A stretch of DNA of 64,000 bases from Halopseudomonas xinjiangensis (GCF_900104945.1 NZ_LT629736.1:2755001-2819000), one strand, 5' to 3'; counted from the first letter of the stretch, positions 35,649 to 44,191 are shown. Program-made: numbers and translations. Notes: generated from the letters alone by a model not told the origin.

Positions 35649-36910
35649 TGTATTTGCTGCGGCTGTCACTCAGAAGCCTGGCCAACCGTCGCTTCTCTGC
35701 CCTCTTGACCATGCTGGCCATCGCCCTGAGCGTCGCGCTGTTGCTGGGCGTGGAACGTATCCGTACCGAGGCCCGCGCCAGCTTTGCCAATACCATCTCG
35801 GGCACGGACCTGATCGTGGGTGCACGTTCCGGCTCGGTGCAACTGTTGCTGTACTCGGTCTTTCGCATCGGCAACGCCACCAACAATATCAGTTGGGAGA
35901 GCTACCAGCGCATCAGTGACCACCCTCGGGTGGACTGGGCGATTCCCGTGTCCCTGGGCGATTCGCATCGCGGGTTCAAGGTGATGGGCACCGACGCGCA
36001 GTATTTCGAGCATTTCCGCTTTGGCCGCGAACAGCCGCTGGTATTTGCTCAAGGTGCCGCCTTCGATGATCTCTACCAGGCGGTGATCGGCGCCGACGTA
36101 GCGCGCGACCTCGGCTATAAACCGGGAGATGAAATCGTCCTTGCACATGGTACCGGGTCGGTCAGCTTCGTCGATCATGCGGATAAACCGTTTCGAGTCA
36201 GTGGGATTCTCGCCCGCACCGGTACGCCGGTCGATCGCACGGTCCACATCAGTCTGGAAGGCATGCAGGCGATTCATCTGGGCTGGAACAGTGGCATGCC
36301 GGCGCGCGGCGGCCGCCAGATCAGCGCTGATAACGCCCGGCAGATCGATCTGACACCTGACTCGTTGACCGCGGTCCTGCTCGGCCTGGACAGTCGTATC
36401 GCCACCTTCGCGGTCCAGCGAGACATCAACCAATACCGGGCCGAGCCACTGCTGGCGATTCTGCCCGGCGTCGCGCTTCAGGAGTTGTGGAGCTTGCTGG
36501 GTACGGCGGAAAAAGCCCTGTTCCTGGTATCGAGCTGCGTTGTCCTGACCGGGTTGATCGGCATGCTCACTGCGGTACTCGCAGGCCTCAATGAACGCCG
36601 ACGGGAGATGGCCATCCTGCGCTCGGTGGGCGCGCGACCAATGCATGTTTTCGGATTGTTGCTCAGCGAGGCGCTGGTGCTGACAGTGGCCGGCATCGCC
36701 TGCGGTCTGTTGATTCTCTACGCTGCGCTTGGGGTTGCCAGGCCATGGCTGCTGGACCACTATGGCTTGTTCATCGCGATACAGATGCCGGCATCGAGAG
36801 AGTGGCTGCTACTCGGCGCAATTCTGCTCGCCAGCGTTCTCATGGGTTGCATCCCGGCCTGGCGCGCTTACCGACTTTCGCTCAATGACGGCCTAACGAT
36901 ACGGATCTGA
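35645..36910 (+). CDS. FtsX/MacB-like ABC permease
   Basis: A 421-residue inner-membrane protein with one N-terminal transmembrane segment (about 18-38), a large periplasmic domain (about 40-290), and three C-terminal transmembrane segments (about 300-325, 350-375 and 390-412). This is the MacB/FtsX layout. The conserved RRREMAILRSVGARP loop contacts the ATPase. Two adjacent ATG codons (35645 and 35648) are possible starts. Confidence 0.9.
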   Translation: MMYLLRLSLRSLANRRFSALLTMLAIALSVALLLGVERIRTEARASFANTISGTDLIVGARSGSVQLLLYSVFRIGNATNNISWESYQRISDHPRVDWAIPVSLGDSHRGFKVMGTDAQYFEHFRFGREQPLVFAQGAAFDDLYQAVIGADVARDLGYKPGDEIVLAHGTGSVSFVDHADKPFRVSGILARTGTPVDRTVHISLEGMQAIHLGWNSGMPARGGRQISADNARQIDLTPDSLTAVLLGLDSRIATFAVQRDINQYRAEPLLAILPGVALQELWSLLGTAEKALFLVSSCVVLTGLIGMLTAVLAGLNERRREMAILRSVGARPMHVFGLLLSEALVLTVAGIACGLLILYAALGVARPWLLDHYGLFIAIQMPASREWLLLGAILLASVLMGCIPAWRAYRLSLNDGLTIRI

Positions 36911-36913
36911 ACC

Positions 36914-37423
36914 ATGCGCGTACTGACCGGCTTTGTTTCTGCCCTGGCATGGCTAAGTTGCACTGCCGCGTTCGCCGCGCAGGAGCTTAGCTGGGACGAT
37001 CTCATCCCGCCGGGCTACGAAGAGCCGATGCCGGCCCCGCAGAGCCCGCACGAACTCTCCGGCATGAGTGAGATGATCGACGAGTCCGGCGACCCTGCCG
37101 AGCAGCTGAACCCGGCCGCACCGGTCGTCGAAGAGCTGGACGGCCGCGAGGTGCGGCTGCCGGGCTACGTAGTGCCGCTTGGTCTCAGCGAGGGTCGCGT
37201 CGTCGAGTTTCTGCTGGTGCCCTACTTCGGCGCGTGCATCCATGTGCCACCGCCGCCCTCGAACCAGATTGTCCACGTCATCAGTAGCGAAGGGATCGAG
37301 CTGGACGCTCTGTACCAACCGTTCTGGATCAGCGGCCCGATGCGCGTTCAGAGGGTGGAAAGCGAGCTGGCCACAGCCGGTTACCAGATCAGCGCCAGCC
37401 AGATCGAGCCTTACGTCTACTGA
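36914..37423 (+). CDS. DUF3299 exported protein
   Basis: A 169-residue protein with a signal peptide (about 1-21). The C-terminal domain has VRLPGYVVPLGLSEGRVVEF and LVPYFGACIHVPPPPSNQI, which define DUF3299. The single-cysteine CIHVPPPP patch is the family hallmark. Function is unsettled; its place behind an ABC exporter and a histidine-rich protein suggests a zinc-linked envelope role. Its 3' end overlaps the convergent TPR gene by seven bases. Confidence 0.85.
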   Translation: MRVLTGFVSALAWLSCTAAFAAQELSWDDLIPPGYEEPMPAPQSPHELSGMSEMIDESGDPAEQLNPAAPVVEELDGREVRLPGYVVPLGLSEGRVVEFLLVPYFGACIHVPPPPSNQIVHVISSEGIELDALYQPFWISGPMRVQRVESELATAGYQISASQIEPYVY

Positions 37424-38526
37424 TTCGCGCCTTCCTCGGCCCGTACCGCTTCAACATAGTCGCGCCACTGTCTGATCGTTGCCAATTGCTCGGCACTGGC
37501 GCCCGCCTCTGCCCGCTCCAGCGTGCCGAGCAAGGCTGACCACTGCTGCTTTTCCAGCTGTAGCCTGGCCAGCTGCAGCCAATCGGAACTTGCACCGCTT
37601 TTTCCGGCCAATGCGCTCCAGGCTGCCTCGGCTCGCTCGCGATCACGCGCCTGCGACCATAGCTGCGCCAGAAGCCGCTGACGCTCGGCGCTCGGTCGTA
37701 ACAGGTTCTCGGCAAGCAGCGCCTGCAGCAGACGGGCGGCCTGCCAGGGCGCCCCCGCCTGGACGTGCACGGCCACCAGGTTATGCAGATCCTGGTCGCT
37801 CAAGGATATGCCGCCCTCGTGGGCCAGTCTGAGGGTGGCCGCAGCCTCGACCTGACGCTCATCGAGACTTTGCATGCCAGCCAGTTGCCGCCAGTGCTCG
37901 GACTGGTTGGGTTGTCTGCGTACCAGCACCTTGAGCCAGCGTTCGGCCTGCCGGTAGCGTTCGAGCCGGTGATTCATGCCAGCCAGCAGGCGGTACCACA
38001 CCGTGTCTGCCTGCGGATCGGCAGCCACCACCTGCTCGGCCAGAGGTATGGCTTTGTCGTACTGCTCCAGCTCGCTATAGGCCTGCACCAACAGCCTTTT
38101 GCGCGGGGTCGAGAGCTCGCCTCGTTGTTGTTCCTGCTCGAGTAGCCGCACTGCCTCGGCGTGCTGTCCAGCGCCTATGAGCAACTGCGCCAGGTTCCGC
38201 CGGTCCTGCGCTGCAGCCTGATCGCCCAGCGCCCCGCTATTCAGACCCAGACGCAGCCATTTGATGGCTTCGGACGGCCGGTCCTGCTCGATCGCCAGAT
38301 AGCCCAGACGCTGATGGACAAGCGCCAACTCCAACGAGCCTTCGCGCAAGCCCTGGCGGATAGCTTCCAACCGCGCCCGGGCTTCGGCCTGACTGCCCGC
38401 TTGTTGGAGGCGCTGCGCCTCGGCGATAGCTTCAAAAACCGGCCGGGAAATCTGCTGCTGCGCCTGCACGGCACCACAGCACACCACTAACGACAGCAGC
38501 CCGGCAGATAGGATACGCGGGGTCAT
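37417..38526 (-). CDS. Periplasmic TPR protein of the TonB operon
   Basis: A 369-residue protein with a signal peptide (about 1-22) and several tetratricopeptide repeats between about 30 and 350 (for example GYLAIEQDRPSEAIKWLRLG and AYSELEQYDKAIPLAEQVV). Such proteins end TonB operons in marine gammaproteobacteria and may organise the complex. Its ATG overlaps the TonB stop by four bases. No enzymatic motif was seen. Confidence 0.85.
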   Translation of the reverse strand: MTPRILSAGLLSLVVCCGAVQAQQQISRPVFEAIAEAQRLQQAGSQAEARARLEAIRQGLREGSLELALVHQRLGYLAIEQDRPSEAIKWLRLGLNSGALGDQAAAQDRRNLAQLLIGAGQHAEAVRLLEQEQQRGELSTPRKRLLVQAYSELEQYDKAIPLAEQVVAADPQADTVWYRLLAGMNHRLERYRQAERWLKVLVRRQPNQSEHWRQLAGMQSLDERQVEAAATLRLAHEGGISLSDQDLHNLVAVHVQAGAPWQAARLLQALLAENLLRPSAERQRLLAQLWSQARDRERAEAAWSALAGKSGASSDWLQLARLQLEKQQWSALLGTLERAEAGASAEQLATIRQWRDYVEAVRAEEGANQ

Positions 38527-39248
38527 CGGCGCCGCCCTTGCAGACGGAAGTACAACGTCTTGGTTGCCTCGCGAGGTACCGGCTGACCATTTTCACGCCG
38601 CGGGGCGAAGCGCCAGCGGCTTGCCGCGCGCCGCGCTTCCCGATCGAAGACGCCCGGCGGCTCTGCCTCGGTTACCCGCAGATTGTCGACCTTGCCTTCG
38701 GCGGTGATGGTGAAACGCAACACAACCTTGCCCTCGATCCCGGCAGCACTAGCCCGCGGCGGGTAGTTGGGCGGTATGTCGACCAGCGGCGTCACGTCTT
38801 CGTCGATACTCACCTCGCCCATCTCCGCCGAGGCTGCGGCTTCCGGTTCGGCAGGCTGAGGCGCTGGCGCAGCCGGAGCCGCGACGGGCTCCGGTGTCGG
38901 TTGCGCCACCGCGAGGTTATCGAGGCTCGGCGCAGCAGTGATATTGATCTGCGCAGGCAGGTCGGGAATGCTCAGATCCAGCGCCACCTCCGCCTGCGCC
39001 GGAGCCTCTGGCGCAGCGTCAGGGATCGGCGGCGGCTCGGGCAGATCAGGAGGTTCCGGACGCTCCGGCAATTCGCGACGCTGGCGTTCTTCGCTGGCAG
39101 TATCGCTTACGCTGCGCACGAAGCCGACCCGCGCTATCTCCTCATCGGGCAATTGATCGTCGCGGGGGGGCATGACCAGCAGAATCATCAAGCCGAACAG
39201 GGCCAGGGCAACCAGGACTGCTGCTCCCAGGCTGACTAGCAGCCGCAT
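38523..39248 (-). CDS. tonB: TonB energy-transducing protein
   Basis: TonB links the inner-membrane proton motive force to outer-membrane receptors. The 241-residue protein has an N-terminal transmembrane helix (about 3-27), a proline-, glutamate- and alanine-rich periplasmic linker (about 50-140) and a C-terminal TonB domain with IPPNYPPRASAAGIEGKVVL and SRWRFAPRRENGQPV. It starts in the ExbD stop (TGATG). It could serve BtuB in the same window. Confidence 0.93.
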   Translation of the reverse strand: MRLLVSLGAAVLVALALFGLMILLVMPPRDDQLPDEEIARVGFVRSVSDTASEERQRRELPERPEPPDLPEPPPIPDAAPEAPAQAEVALDLSIPDLPAQINITAAPSLDNLAVAQPTPEPVAAPAAPAPQPAEPEAAASAEMGEVSIDEDVTPLVDIPPNYPPRASAAGIEGKVVLRFTITAEGKVDNLRVTEAEPPGVFDREARRAASRWRFAPRRENGQPVPREATKTLYFRLQGRRR

Positions 39249-39673
39249 CAGCGCGATCCACCCGAGCCCGACGCGGTGGCGGCTAGCGCGACGTCGTCTA
39301 CTCCGGCCAGGCGAACCTGATCCATGATGCGGATCACCAGACCGCTGCGTGCGTCACGATCGGCCTGCACCACCACCGAGCTGTCCGGTTGATCAACGCG
39401 CATGCGCTCGACCGCGGCACGCACCGAGCGGATGTCGACCTGCTGACGGTCGATCCAGATCTCGCCGTTGGCGTCCACCGCGATAAGGATGTTGCCCCTG
39501 GGCTGGTTTTCGGCCGTGTCGGCAGACGGCGTCTGCACCGTGATCCCGGCTTCCTTGATGAAGGAGCTGGTGACGATAAAGAAAATCAGCATGATGAAAA
39601 CGATGTCGAGCATGGGCGTCAGATCGATGCCGGCTTCGTCGTCACTGCTTGCTTGGTGCCTGCGCATGCGCAT
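39248..39673 (-). CDS. exbD: ExbD/TolR family proton-channel component
   Basis: A 141-residue single-pass protein. The segment GIDLTPMLDIVFIMLIFFIV carries the essential membrane aspartate. The periplasmic domain has DAASGLV-like beta sequences. Two start codons are possible (39673 and 39667). It lies between the short ExbB and TonB, forming the standard ExbB-ExbD-TonB module. Confidence 0.93.
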   Translation of the reverse strand: MRMRRHQASSDDEAGIDLTPMLDIVFIMLIFFIVTSSFIKEAGITVQTPSADTAENQPRGNILIAVDANGEIWIDRQQVDIRSVRAAVERMRVDQPDSSVVVQADRDARSGLVIRIMDQVRLAGVDDVALAATASGSGGSR

Positions 39674-39682
39674 GGTCGATTC

Positions 39683-40198
39683 CTAGTCGTGGTGCAGCTT
39701 GTCGGTGAGCATCTGCAGGGCGCGACGCGCCTGCTGATCGAGTCTTGCCAGGCAGAACAGCCCGCTGATGGCGATGACCATACCCGCCATCGTCGGCACC
39801 GTGGCGCGGGAGACCCCGGCGGCCATCTCGCGCGGGTTGCCATTGCCGCTCAGCGCCATGACATCGAACACCTGAACCATGCCGGTCACCGTCCCGAGCA
39901 AACCAAGCAGGGGGCACAGGGCGATCAGTACGCGTACCAGCGGGAGGTAGCGATTCAGGCGCAACTGCGCCTGTGACAGCCAGGCATGGCGGATGCAGCG
40001 AGCTGCCACGGAATGTCGATCGCCTCGGTGAAGCCAGTCGGCTTGCAGGCGCCGGGCCTCGCTGGGAAAGACCCGAGCGAGGAACCACAACCGCTCGAGC
40101 ATGAGCGTCCAGAGCAATATCGTGGTGAACAGGATGGTCCACAGCACCCAGCCGCCACTGTCGAGGAAATCCCTGAGCAGCCACAGCCCTTCAGTCAC
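39683..40198 (-). CDS. exbB: ExbB/TolQ/MotA family protein (short form)
   Basis: A 171-residue three-helix membrane protein with the family signature PLLGLLGTVTGMVQVFDVMA and VPTMAGMVIAISGLF. This short type is the ExbB2 of marine TonB systems. The GTG start at 40198 overlaps the stop of the upstream long paralogue by eight bases. It forms the proton channel with ExbD. Confidence 0.9.
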   Translation of the reverse strand: MTEGLWLLRDFLDSGGWVLWTILFTTILLWTLMLERLWFLARVFPSEARRLQADWLHRGDRHSVAARCIRHAWLSQAQLRLNRYLPLVRVLIALCPLLGLLGTVTGMVQVFDVMALSGNGNPREMAAGVSRATVPTMAGMVIAISGLFCLARLDQQARRALQMLTDKLHHD

Positions 40199-41561
40199 CT
40201 CGACGCTCTCCGTTGCCCAGATGCAGGGCAATCAGGCCGGCGCTTTGCTGTTCGAGCAATTGCACGAGCGCTTTGCTTCGCGCGGCAACCAGGCTATGCA
40301 GGAACAACAGCGGGATCGCCACGACCAGACCCAGGACGGTTGTCACCAGCGCCTGTGAAATGCCGCCGGCCATCATCTTCGGATCGCCGGTGCCGTACAG
40401 CGTGATCGCCTGGAAGGTGGCAATCATGCCGGTCACGGTACCCAACAGCCCGAGCAGCGGCGCAACCGCGGCAAGCAATTTGATCAGCCCCTGCCAGCGT
40501 TCGAGGCGCGGCGTTTCACGCAGGATCGCCTCGTCGAGCTTGAGCTCCAGCGTATCGATCTCTTCCAGGCGCGGCCGGTCGCCGATGACCCCGAGGACTC
40601 GGCCAAGTGGATTATCGGTGCGCAAATCGCCGAGATCGTCCGCTTGCCGATCGACACGGCGCGACACCCGCTGCAGCCAGATCAGCCGGCCGATGGCGAG
40701 CAGTAAGCCGAGCAGGCCCAGGCCGAGAATCACGTAGCCAACGAGCCCGCCCTGGCGAACCCGCTCAAGCAGCGATGGTGTCAGCTGTTGCTGCGCCAGC
40801 ACGTTGCCCCGCGTCGGATCGACCCAGAGATCGGCAAGCTCGTCGCGCGGCTCGACAAAATCCTCGGCCAGGTTGCCGTCACCGGGCTGACGCGCCGCTA
40901 CCATAAAACGATTGGCGTCAGGCTCGTACAGAAGGTAGTCATCTCCTTGAAGGGCGACGAAGGGACCAACGGCTACGACCGGCAATGTCTGCTGCTGGCC
41001 ATCCCGGCCCGCCACCGCTGCGGTGAAGCGGCTGACCTGACCGCTGGCTGTCATGTCCTGCTGCAGTATGTACCAGAACTGTTCGAGTTCTTCGACCGTC
41101 GGAATGCTGCGGCTTTGCTCAAGCTGTTGAAGCCCCTCGGTCCGCTGCGGGAAACGAGCATTCAATAGCGAGTCTCGCCATTGGCCACGGGTGTCCGCGG
41201 CCATCTGCCTGACTACCCCGAACAGCTCACCAAGATTTCCGCTGCGCTCGTCGAGCTGCGCTTGCGCCTCGCCCAGCTCGCTTTCGAGTCGCTCGAATTC
41301 AGCTTGCAGCCGGTCCGTCTGCGCCTGTACCTCGGCAAGTGCCTGCTCCGCTTCGCGTAGCGTCTGCTGGCGCTGGTCTCGCTCGGCGATGAACCGCTGC
41401 TCCCGCTCACGCATTGCCTGCTGCTCCGCGCTACGCACCTCGCGAATGCTGCGCAACAGCTCATCAAGGCTGTCCGGGCCCGTGTCGGCCTGGGCAAAGC
41501 ACAGGGGGGCGATCAGCGCCAGTAAGCCTGCTCCTATCCATCGCCGTGTCGCTGCGCTCAT
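40191..41561 (-). CDS. Long MotA/TolQ/ExbB family protein with coiled-coil periplasmic domain (TtpC-like)
   Basis: A 456-residue protein. A signal peptide (about 1-24) is followed by a coiled coil (about 30-115, rich in R, E, Q and L) and a periplasmic domain. A C-terminal ExbB-like membrane unit from about 280 contains APLLGLLGTVTGMIATFQAI and ALVTTVLGLVVAIPLLF. This is the TtpC architecture that adds to TonB2 systems in Vibrio. The start ATG overlaps the DUF3450 stop (ATGA). Confidence 0.88.
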   Translation of the reverse strand: MSAATRRWIGAGLLALIAPLCFAQADTGPDSLDELLRSIREVRSAEQQAMREREQRFIAERDQRQQTLREAEQALAEVQAQTDRLQAEFERLESELGEAQAQLDERSGNLGELFGVVRQMAADTRGQWRDSLLNARFPQRTEGLQQLEQSRSIPTVEELEQFWYILQQDMTASGQVSRFTAAVAGRDGQQQTLPVVAVGPFVALQGDDYLLYEPDANRFMVAARQPGDGNLAEDFVEPRDELADLWVDPTRGNVLAQQQLTPSLLERVRQGGLVGYVILGLGLLGLLLAIGRLIWLQRVSRRVDRQADDLGDLRTDNPLGRVLGVIGDRPRLEEIDTLELKLDEAILRETPRLERWQGLIKLLAAVAPLLGLLGTVTGMIATFQAITLYGTGDPKMMAGGISQALVTTVLGLVVAIPLLFLHSLVAARSKALVQLLEQQSAGLIALHLGNGERRGD

Positions 41562-42322
41562 TGGGCATTCTCCTGATCCTGCACTGGCGGAAGCGGCAAA
41601 CGCAGCATGACCGGCGTCTGTTGCTGCCTGGCGATGTTCAGGCCTTGCTCCAGAGTGCGTCGATACTCTCCAGGCAAAGCTGCCCAATCGCCCTGCTCCG
41701 GCTCCCAGTATCCTTGCTCGCTACCATCGGGCGTCTGGTAGAACAGCATCAGCCTGCCAAGACGCAGAAAGTCCACCACCCGCGTTCCGGTATCGTCCTG
41801 CAATGTGCCGCGCCACGCTTCAAGCGTGCGGCCATAGTCGCTTTCGATCTGGTACGCCTCGAGCACACGCCGATACTTCTCGGCAATGCTCACCGCCGGG
41901 TTGGCCATCAATGTCTTGAGCTGCGCGACCCGCTCGTGTCGCTCCTCGGACTGAAACGGCAGATCCAGCTCAACGAAACGTTCCAGCGAGGCGAGCATGC
42001 GCTGCAACAGAGGCAGCACCTCGTGCTGGGTATCTTCGATGGAAGCCAGCTGTGACTGCAGGCGTTGGAGCTCTTGCCGCTGAGCAGAAACGATATCCTC
42101 GAGTTGCTGGTTGTAATCGCGCAGCTGATCGCCCCGGCTGATTGCCTCTCTGTAGCGCTCAAGCGCTTCGCGGGTAGCGTCATCCAGCTGCTCGACACGT
42201 TGCTGAGACTGCACCGCTTCTCGGGTCAGCGCCGCGCTTTCGTCGAACGCGCGCTCCCCGGCATTCTGTGCCAGGGCTGCAGAGGACACGAGCGTCGCCA
42301 GAACCATGCATACCGCTCTCAT
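41558..42322 (-). CDS. DUF3450 periplasmic coiled-coil protein
   Basis: A 254-residue exported protein with a signal peptide (about 1-18), a long coiled coil (about 35-115) and a C-terminal globular part. DUF3450 genes almost always precede TtpC-like, ExbB, ExbD and TonB genes, and the product is thought to assist TonB-dependent transport. GGAG lies seven bases before the ATG. It is the first gene of the operon behind the promoter at 42381-42409. Confidence 0.87.
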   Translation of the reverse strand: MRAVCMVLATLVSSAALAQNAGERAFDESAALTREAVQSQQRVEQLDDATREALERYREAISRGDQLRDYNQQLEDIVSAQRQELQRLQSQLASIEDTQHEVLPLLQRMLASLERFVELDLPFQSEERHERVAQLKTLMANPAVSIAEKYRRVLEAYQIESDYGRTLEAWRGTLQDDTGTRVVDFLRLGRLMLFYQTPDGSEQGYWEPEQGDWAALPGEYRRTLEQGLNIARQQQTPVMLRLPLPPVQDQENAQ

Positions 42323-42377
42323 TCAAAGGCTCCATCGGGGGAAGCTGGCGACCAGATGAGGCCAGCCACAAAAGAGA

Positions 42378-42396
42378 ACCATTATCATCTGAGTCT
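42378..42396. promoter_or_regulatory. Partial Fur box over the TonB-operon -10
   Basis: The stretch AACCATTATC (ending at 42386) matches nine of ten bases of the right half of the 19-base Fur consensus; the left half is weak. It covers the -10 hexamer, where Fur-iron would block transcription. Confidence 0.45.
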
Positions 42397-42409
42397 GTGC
42401 GGAGTTCAA
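42381..42409 (-). promoter_or_regulatory. Promoter of the DUF3450-TonB operon
   Basis: Minus strand: TTGAAC (42404-42409), a 17-base spacer, GATAAT (42381-42386). The start site would lie about 55 bases before the DUF3450 ATG. Confidence 0.75.
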
Positions 42410-42448
42410 CCGCTGTGGCAGAGCGTCGCAGCGGGCCAAAGCGAAGCA

Positions 42449-42490
42449 TTGCTGTAGATCAATAATCCACGTCCCTTCGACGCATACAGT
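42449..42490 (+). promoter_or_regulatory. Anr/FNR-type box and promoter of oprG
   Basis: TTGCTGTAGATCAA (42449-42462) matches TTGAT-N4-ATCAA with one mismatch. A -10 TACAGT lies at 42485-42490. With a start near 42497 the box is centred at -41.5, the class II activator position. No good -35 is present, as expected for an activator-dependent promoter. Confidence 0.65.
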
Positions 42491-42524
42491 GAGCCCTGAC
42501 AACACATGCATCAGGAGCTACACC

Positions 42525-43193
42525 ATGTCACGCGTTACACAGAAGCTGTCCGCTGCCCTTATCCTCGCTCCAGCCCTGCTGGCCGTGTCAGTTACCGCCC
42601 ATGCCTACGAGGCCGGCAACGTAATTCTGCGAGCGGGCGCGGTAGCGGCTGATCCGCAAGAAAGTAGCGGCGACGTCAAACTGGGCGGTGCGCCTACCGG
42701 ACTGGAAGTCGGTGTCGACAGCAACATACAACTGGGTTTGACCGGGACCTTCATGCTGAGCGACAGACTGGGCCTGGGCCTGCTCGCAGCCACCCCGTTC
42801 AAGCACACCATCAATCTCAACGGCGTGGGTGAACTGGCTGACGTCAAGCACCTGCCTCCGACGTTGACACTGCAGTATTTCCCGCTGGGTTCGGCATCTG
42901 CATTACAGCCCTATGTTGGCGCCGGTCTGAACTACACCACGTTCTTCAGCGAAGACTTCAAGTCCGATCCCGCTGCCGCTGGCTTCAACGGCTTGTCGCT
43001 GGATGACTCCTGGGGTCTGGCTCTGGAAGCTGGACTGGACTATATGTTGACCGAAAACGTCGTTCTCAATGCAGCCGTCTGGTATGCGGACATCGACACC
43101 GAAGCGACCTTCGACGTAGGCGGCGTGCCTGGCAAAGTCAGCGTGGATATCGACCCGTACGTCTACATGGTGGGCCTGGGATACAAATTCTAA
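42525..43193 (+). CDS. oprG: OmpW family outer-membrane protein OprG
   Basis: An eight-stranded barrel that helps small hydrophobic molecules or amino acids cross the outer membrane. The 222 residues contain a signal peptide (about 1-27), YEAGNVILRAGAVAADP at the mature N-terminus and a C-terminal YVYMVGLGYKF ending in phenylalanine. AGGAG lies seven bases before the ATG at 42525. In P. aeruginosa oprG is Anr-dependent, consistent with the upstream box. Confidence 0.94.
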   Translation: MSRVTQKLSAALILAPALLAVSVTAHAYEAGNVILRAGAVAADPQESSGDVKLGGAPTGLEVGVDSNIQLGLTGTFMLSDRLGLGLLAATPFKHTINLNGVGELADVKHLPPTLTLQYFPLGSASALQPYVGAGLNYTTFFSEDFKSDPAAAGFNGLSLDDSWGLALEAGLDYMLTENVVLNAAVWYADIDTEATFDVGGVPGKVSVDIDPYVYMVGLGYKF

Positions 43194-43205
43194 GCGGCAA
43201 GACTG

Positions 43206-43243
43206 GAACGCATGACGGCCGCCTTTGCGGCCGTCATGCGTTC
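43206..43243. terminator. 17-base-pair hairpin between oprG and the convergent reductase gene
   Basis: Perfect arms at 43206-43222 and 43227-43243 enclose a CTTT loop. The stem includes the stop codon of the convergent reductase gene. No T-tract follows on either strand, so it may act as a bidirectional attenuator or RNA-stabilising stem rather than a classical intrinsic terminator. Confidence 0.6.
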
Positions 43244-44115
43244 TGCGGGTCGATCAGTGCGGAAAGCTGAGCGCGCCAGGCGCGCGGCTTGATGCCGAAG
43301 GCCATCAACAGCCGGCGAGAAGCCAGTGCGGCATTCTGCGGCTCGCGCCCAGCCATTTGCTGGCTGGCGAAAGAAACCGGCTGTACGATCGGATCGACTT
43401 CCAGCTGCTGGCTGGCCAATAACTCTTGCGCCAGACTCTTGGCAAAGGAAATCCAGCTGGATACTTCGCTACTGCCGTAGTGGTAGGTGCCATAGAGCGG
43501 TGCGTCGCAGTCAAGTTGCTTGAGTATCGCCAGCATGACCCGGGCCGCATCGTTGATCGGAGTGGGATTGCCCCGCCACTCTTCGGCCAGTTGAACGGGT
43601 TCGCCAGTTTGCATCTGCGCCAGCAGCCGCCCCAGCAGGCCGTCGCCGGACCGGTCCAGAAGCCAGCTGAAGCGCAGGATGACGTGCCGCTCGCTGGCCT
43701 GGCGAAGCCGTCCTTCGAGCTCTGCCTGCAGCGAGCCCAGCGGATCGGAAGGAGCGAGCGGATCTTTCTCGCTGTAAGCACTGGTCTTTAGCCCGTCGAA
43801 TACCCTGGCGCTGGAAGGCATAAAAAGTGCGCAGTCATGGCTGACGCAGCTTTCGATCAGCTTGTTGGTAAAACGCCGCTGCTCGTCGAGTGCTGGTTGT
43901 TCCAGCAGACCCAGTTGAAACTGCTCATGGTAGAAAGCCAGATTTACCAGCATGTCCGGACGCTCTCGCGCCAGTGCCTGGTCGACAACCTCATTCGACC
44001 AGCCGCCCGGCGACTGCCCAAGCGTCTGAAGCTGGATCGATTCCATCGACGCCTGCGCCAGCAAGGCCTGACCCAGACGGGTCTCTTCCCCAAGCAGCAA
44101 CACCCGCATGCGCAT
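43234..44115 (-). CDS. RmlD-like NAD(P)-dependent sugar reductase/epimerase family protein
   Basis: A 293-residue extended short-chain dehydrogenase-like protein. The N-terminal MRVLLLGEETRLGQALL is a weakened Rossmann motif (GEETRLG instead of GATGQLG). LVNLAFYHEQFQL and SSARVFDG stand where RmlD has its N-A-A-x and S-T-D-Y-V-F-D-G stretches. The catalytic YxxxK is not obvious, so activity may differ from dTDP-rhamnose synthesis. A homologue is recalled next to oprG in P. aeruginosa. Confidence 0.78.
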   Translation of the reverse strand: MRMRVLLLGEETRLGQALLAQASMESIQLQTLGQSPGGWSNEVVDQALARERPDMLVNLAFYHEQFQLGLLEQPALDEQRRFTNKLIESCVSHDCALFMPSSARVFDGLKTSAYSEKDPLAPSDPLGSLQAELEGRLRQASERHVILRFSWLLDRSGDGLLGRLLAQMQTGEPVQLAEEWRGNPTPINDAARVMLAILKQLDCDAPLYGTYHYGSSEVSSWISFAKSLAQELLASQQLEVDPIVQPVSFASQQMAGREPQNAALASRRLLMAFGIKPRAWRAQLSALIDPQNA

Positions 44116-44191
44116 CTGAATCAGCCTTGTCTCATCGAACGGAACCTGCCCCTATTGTGCAGTGTTACGGCGATGGCGTCACCACGCAGCG

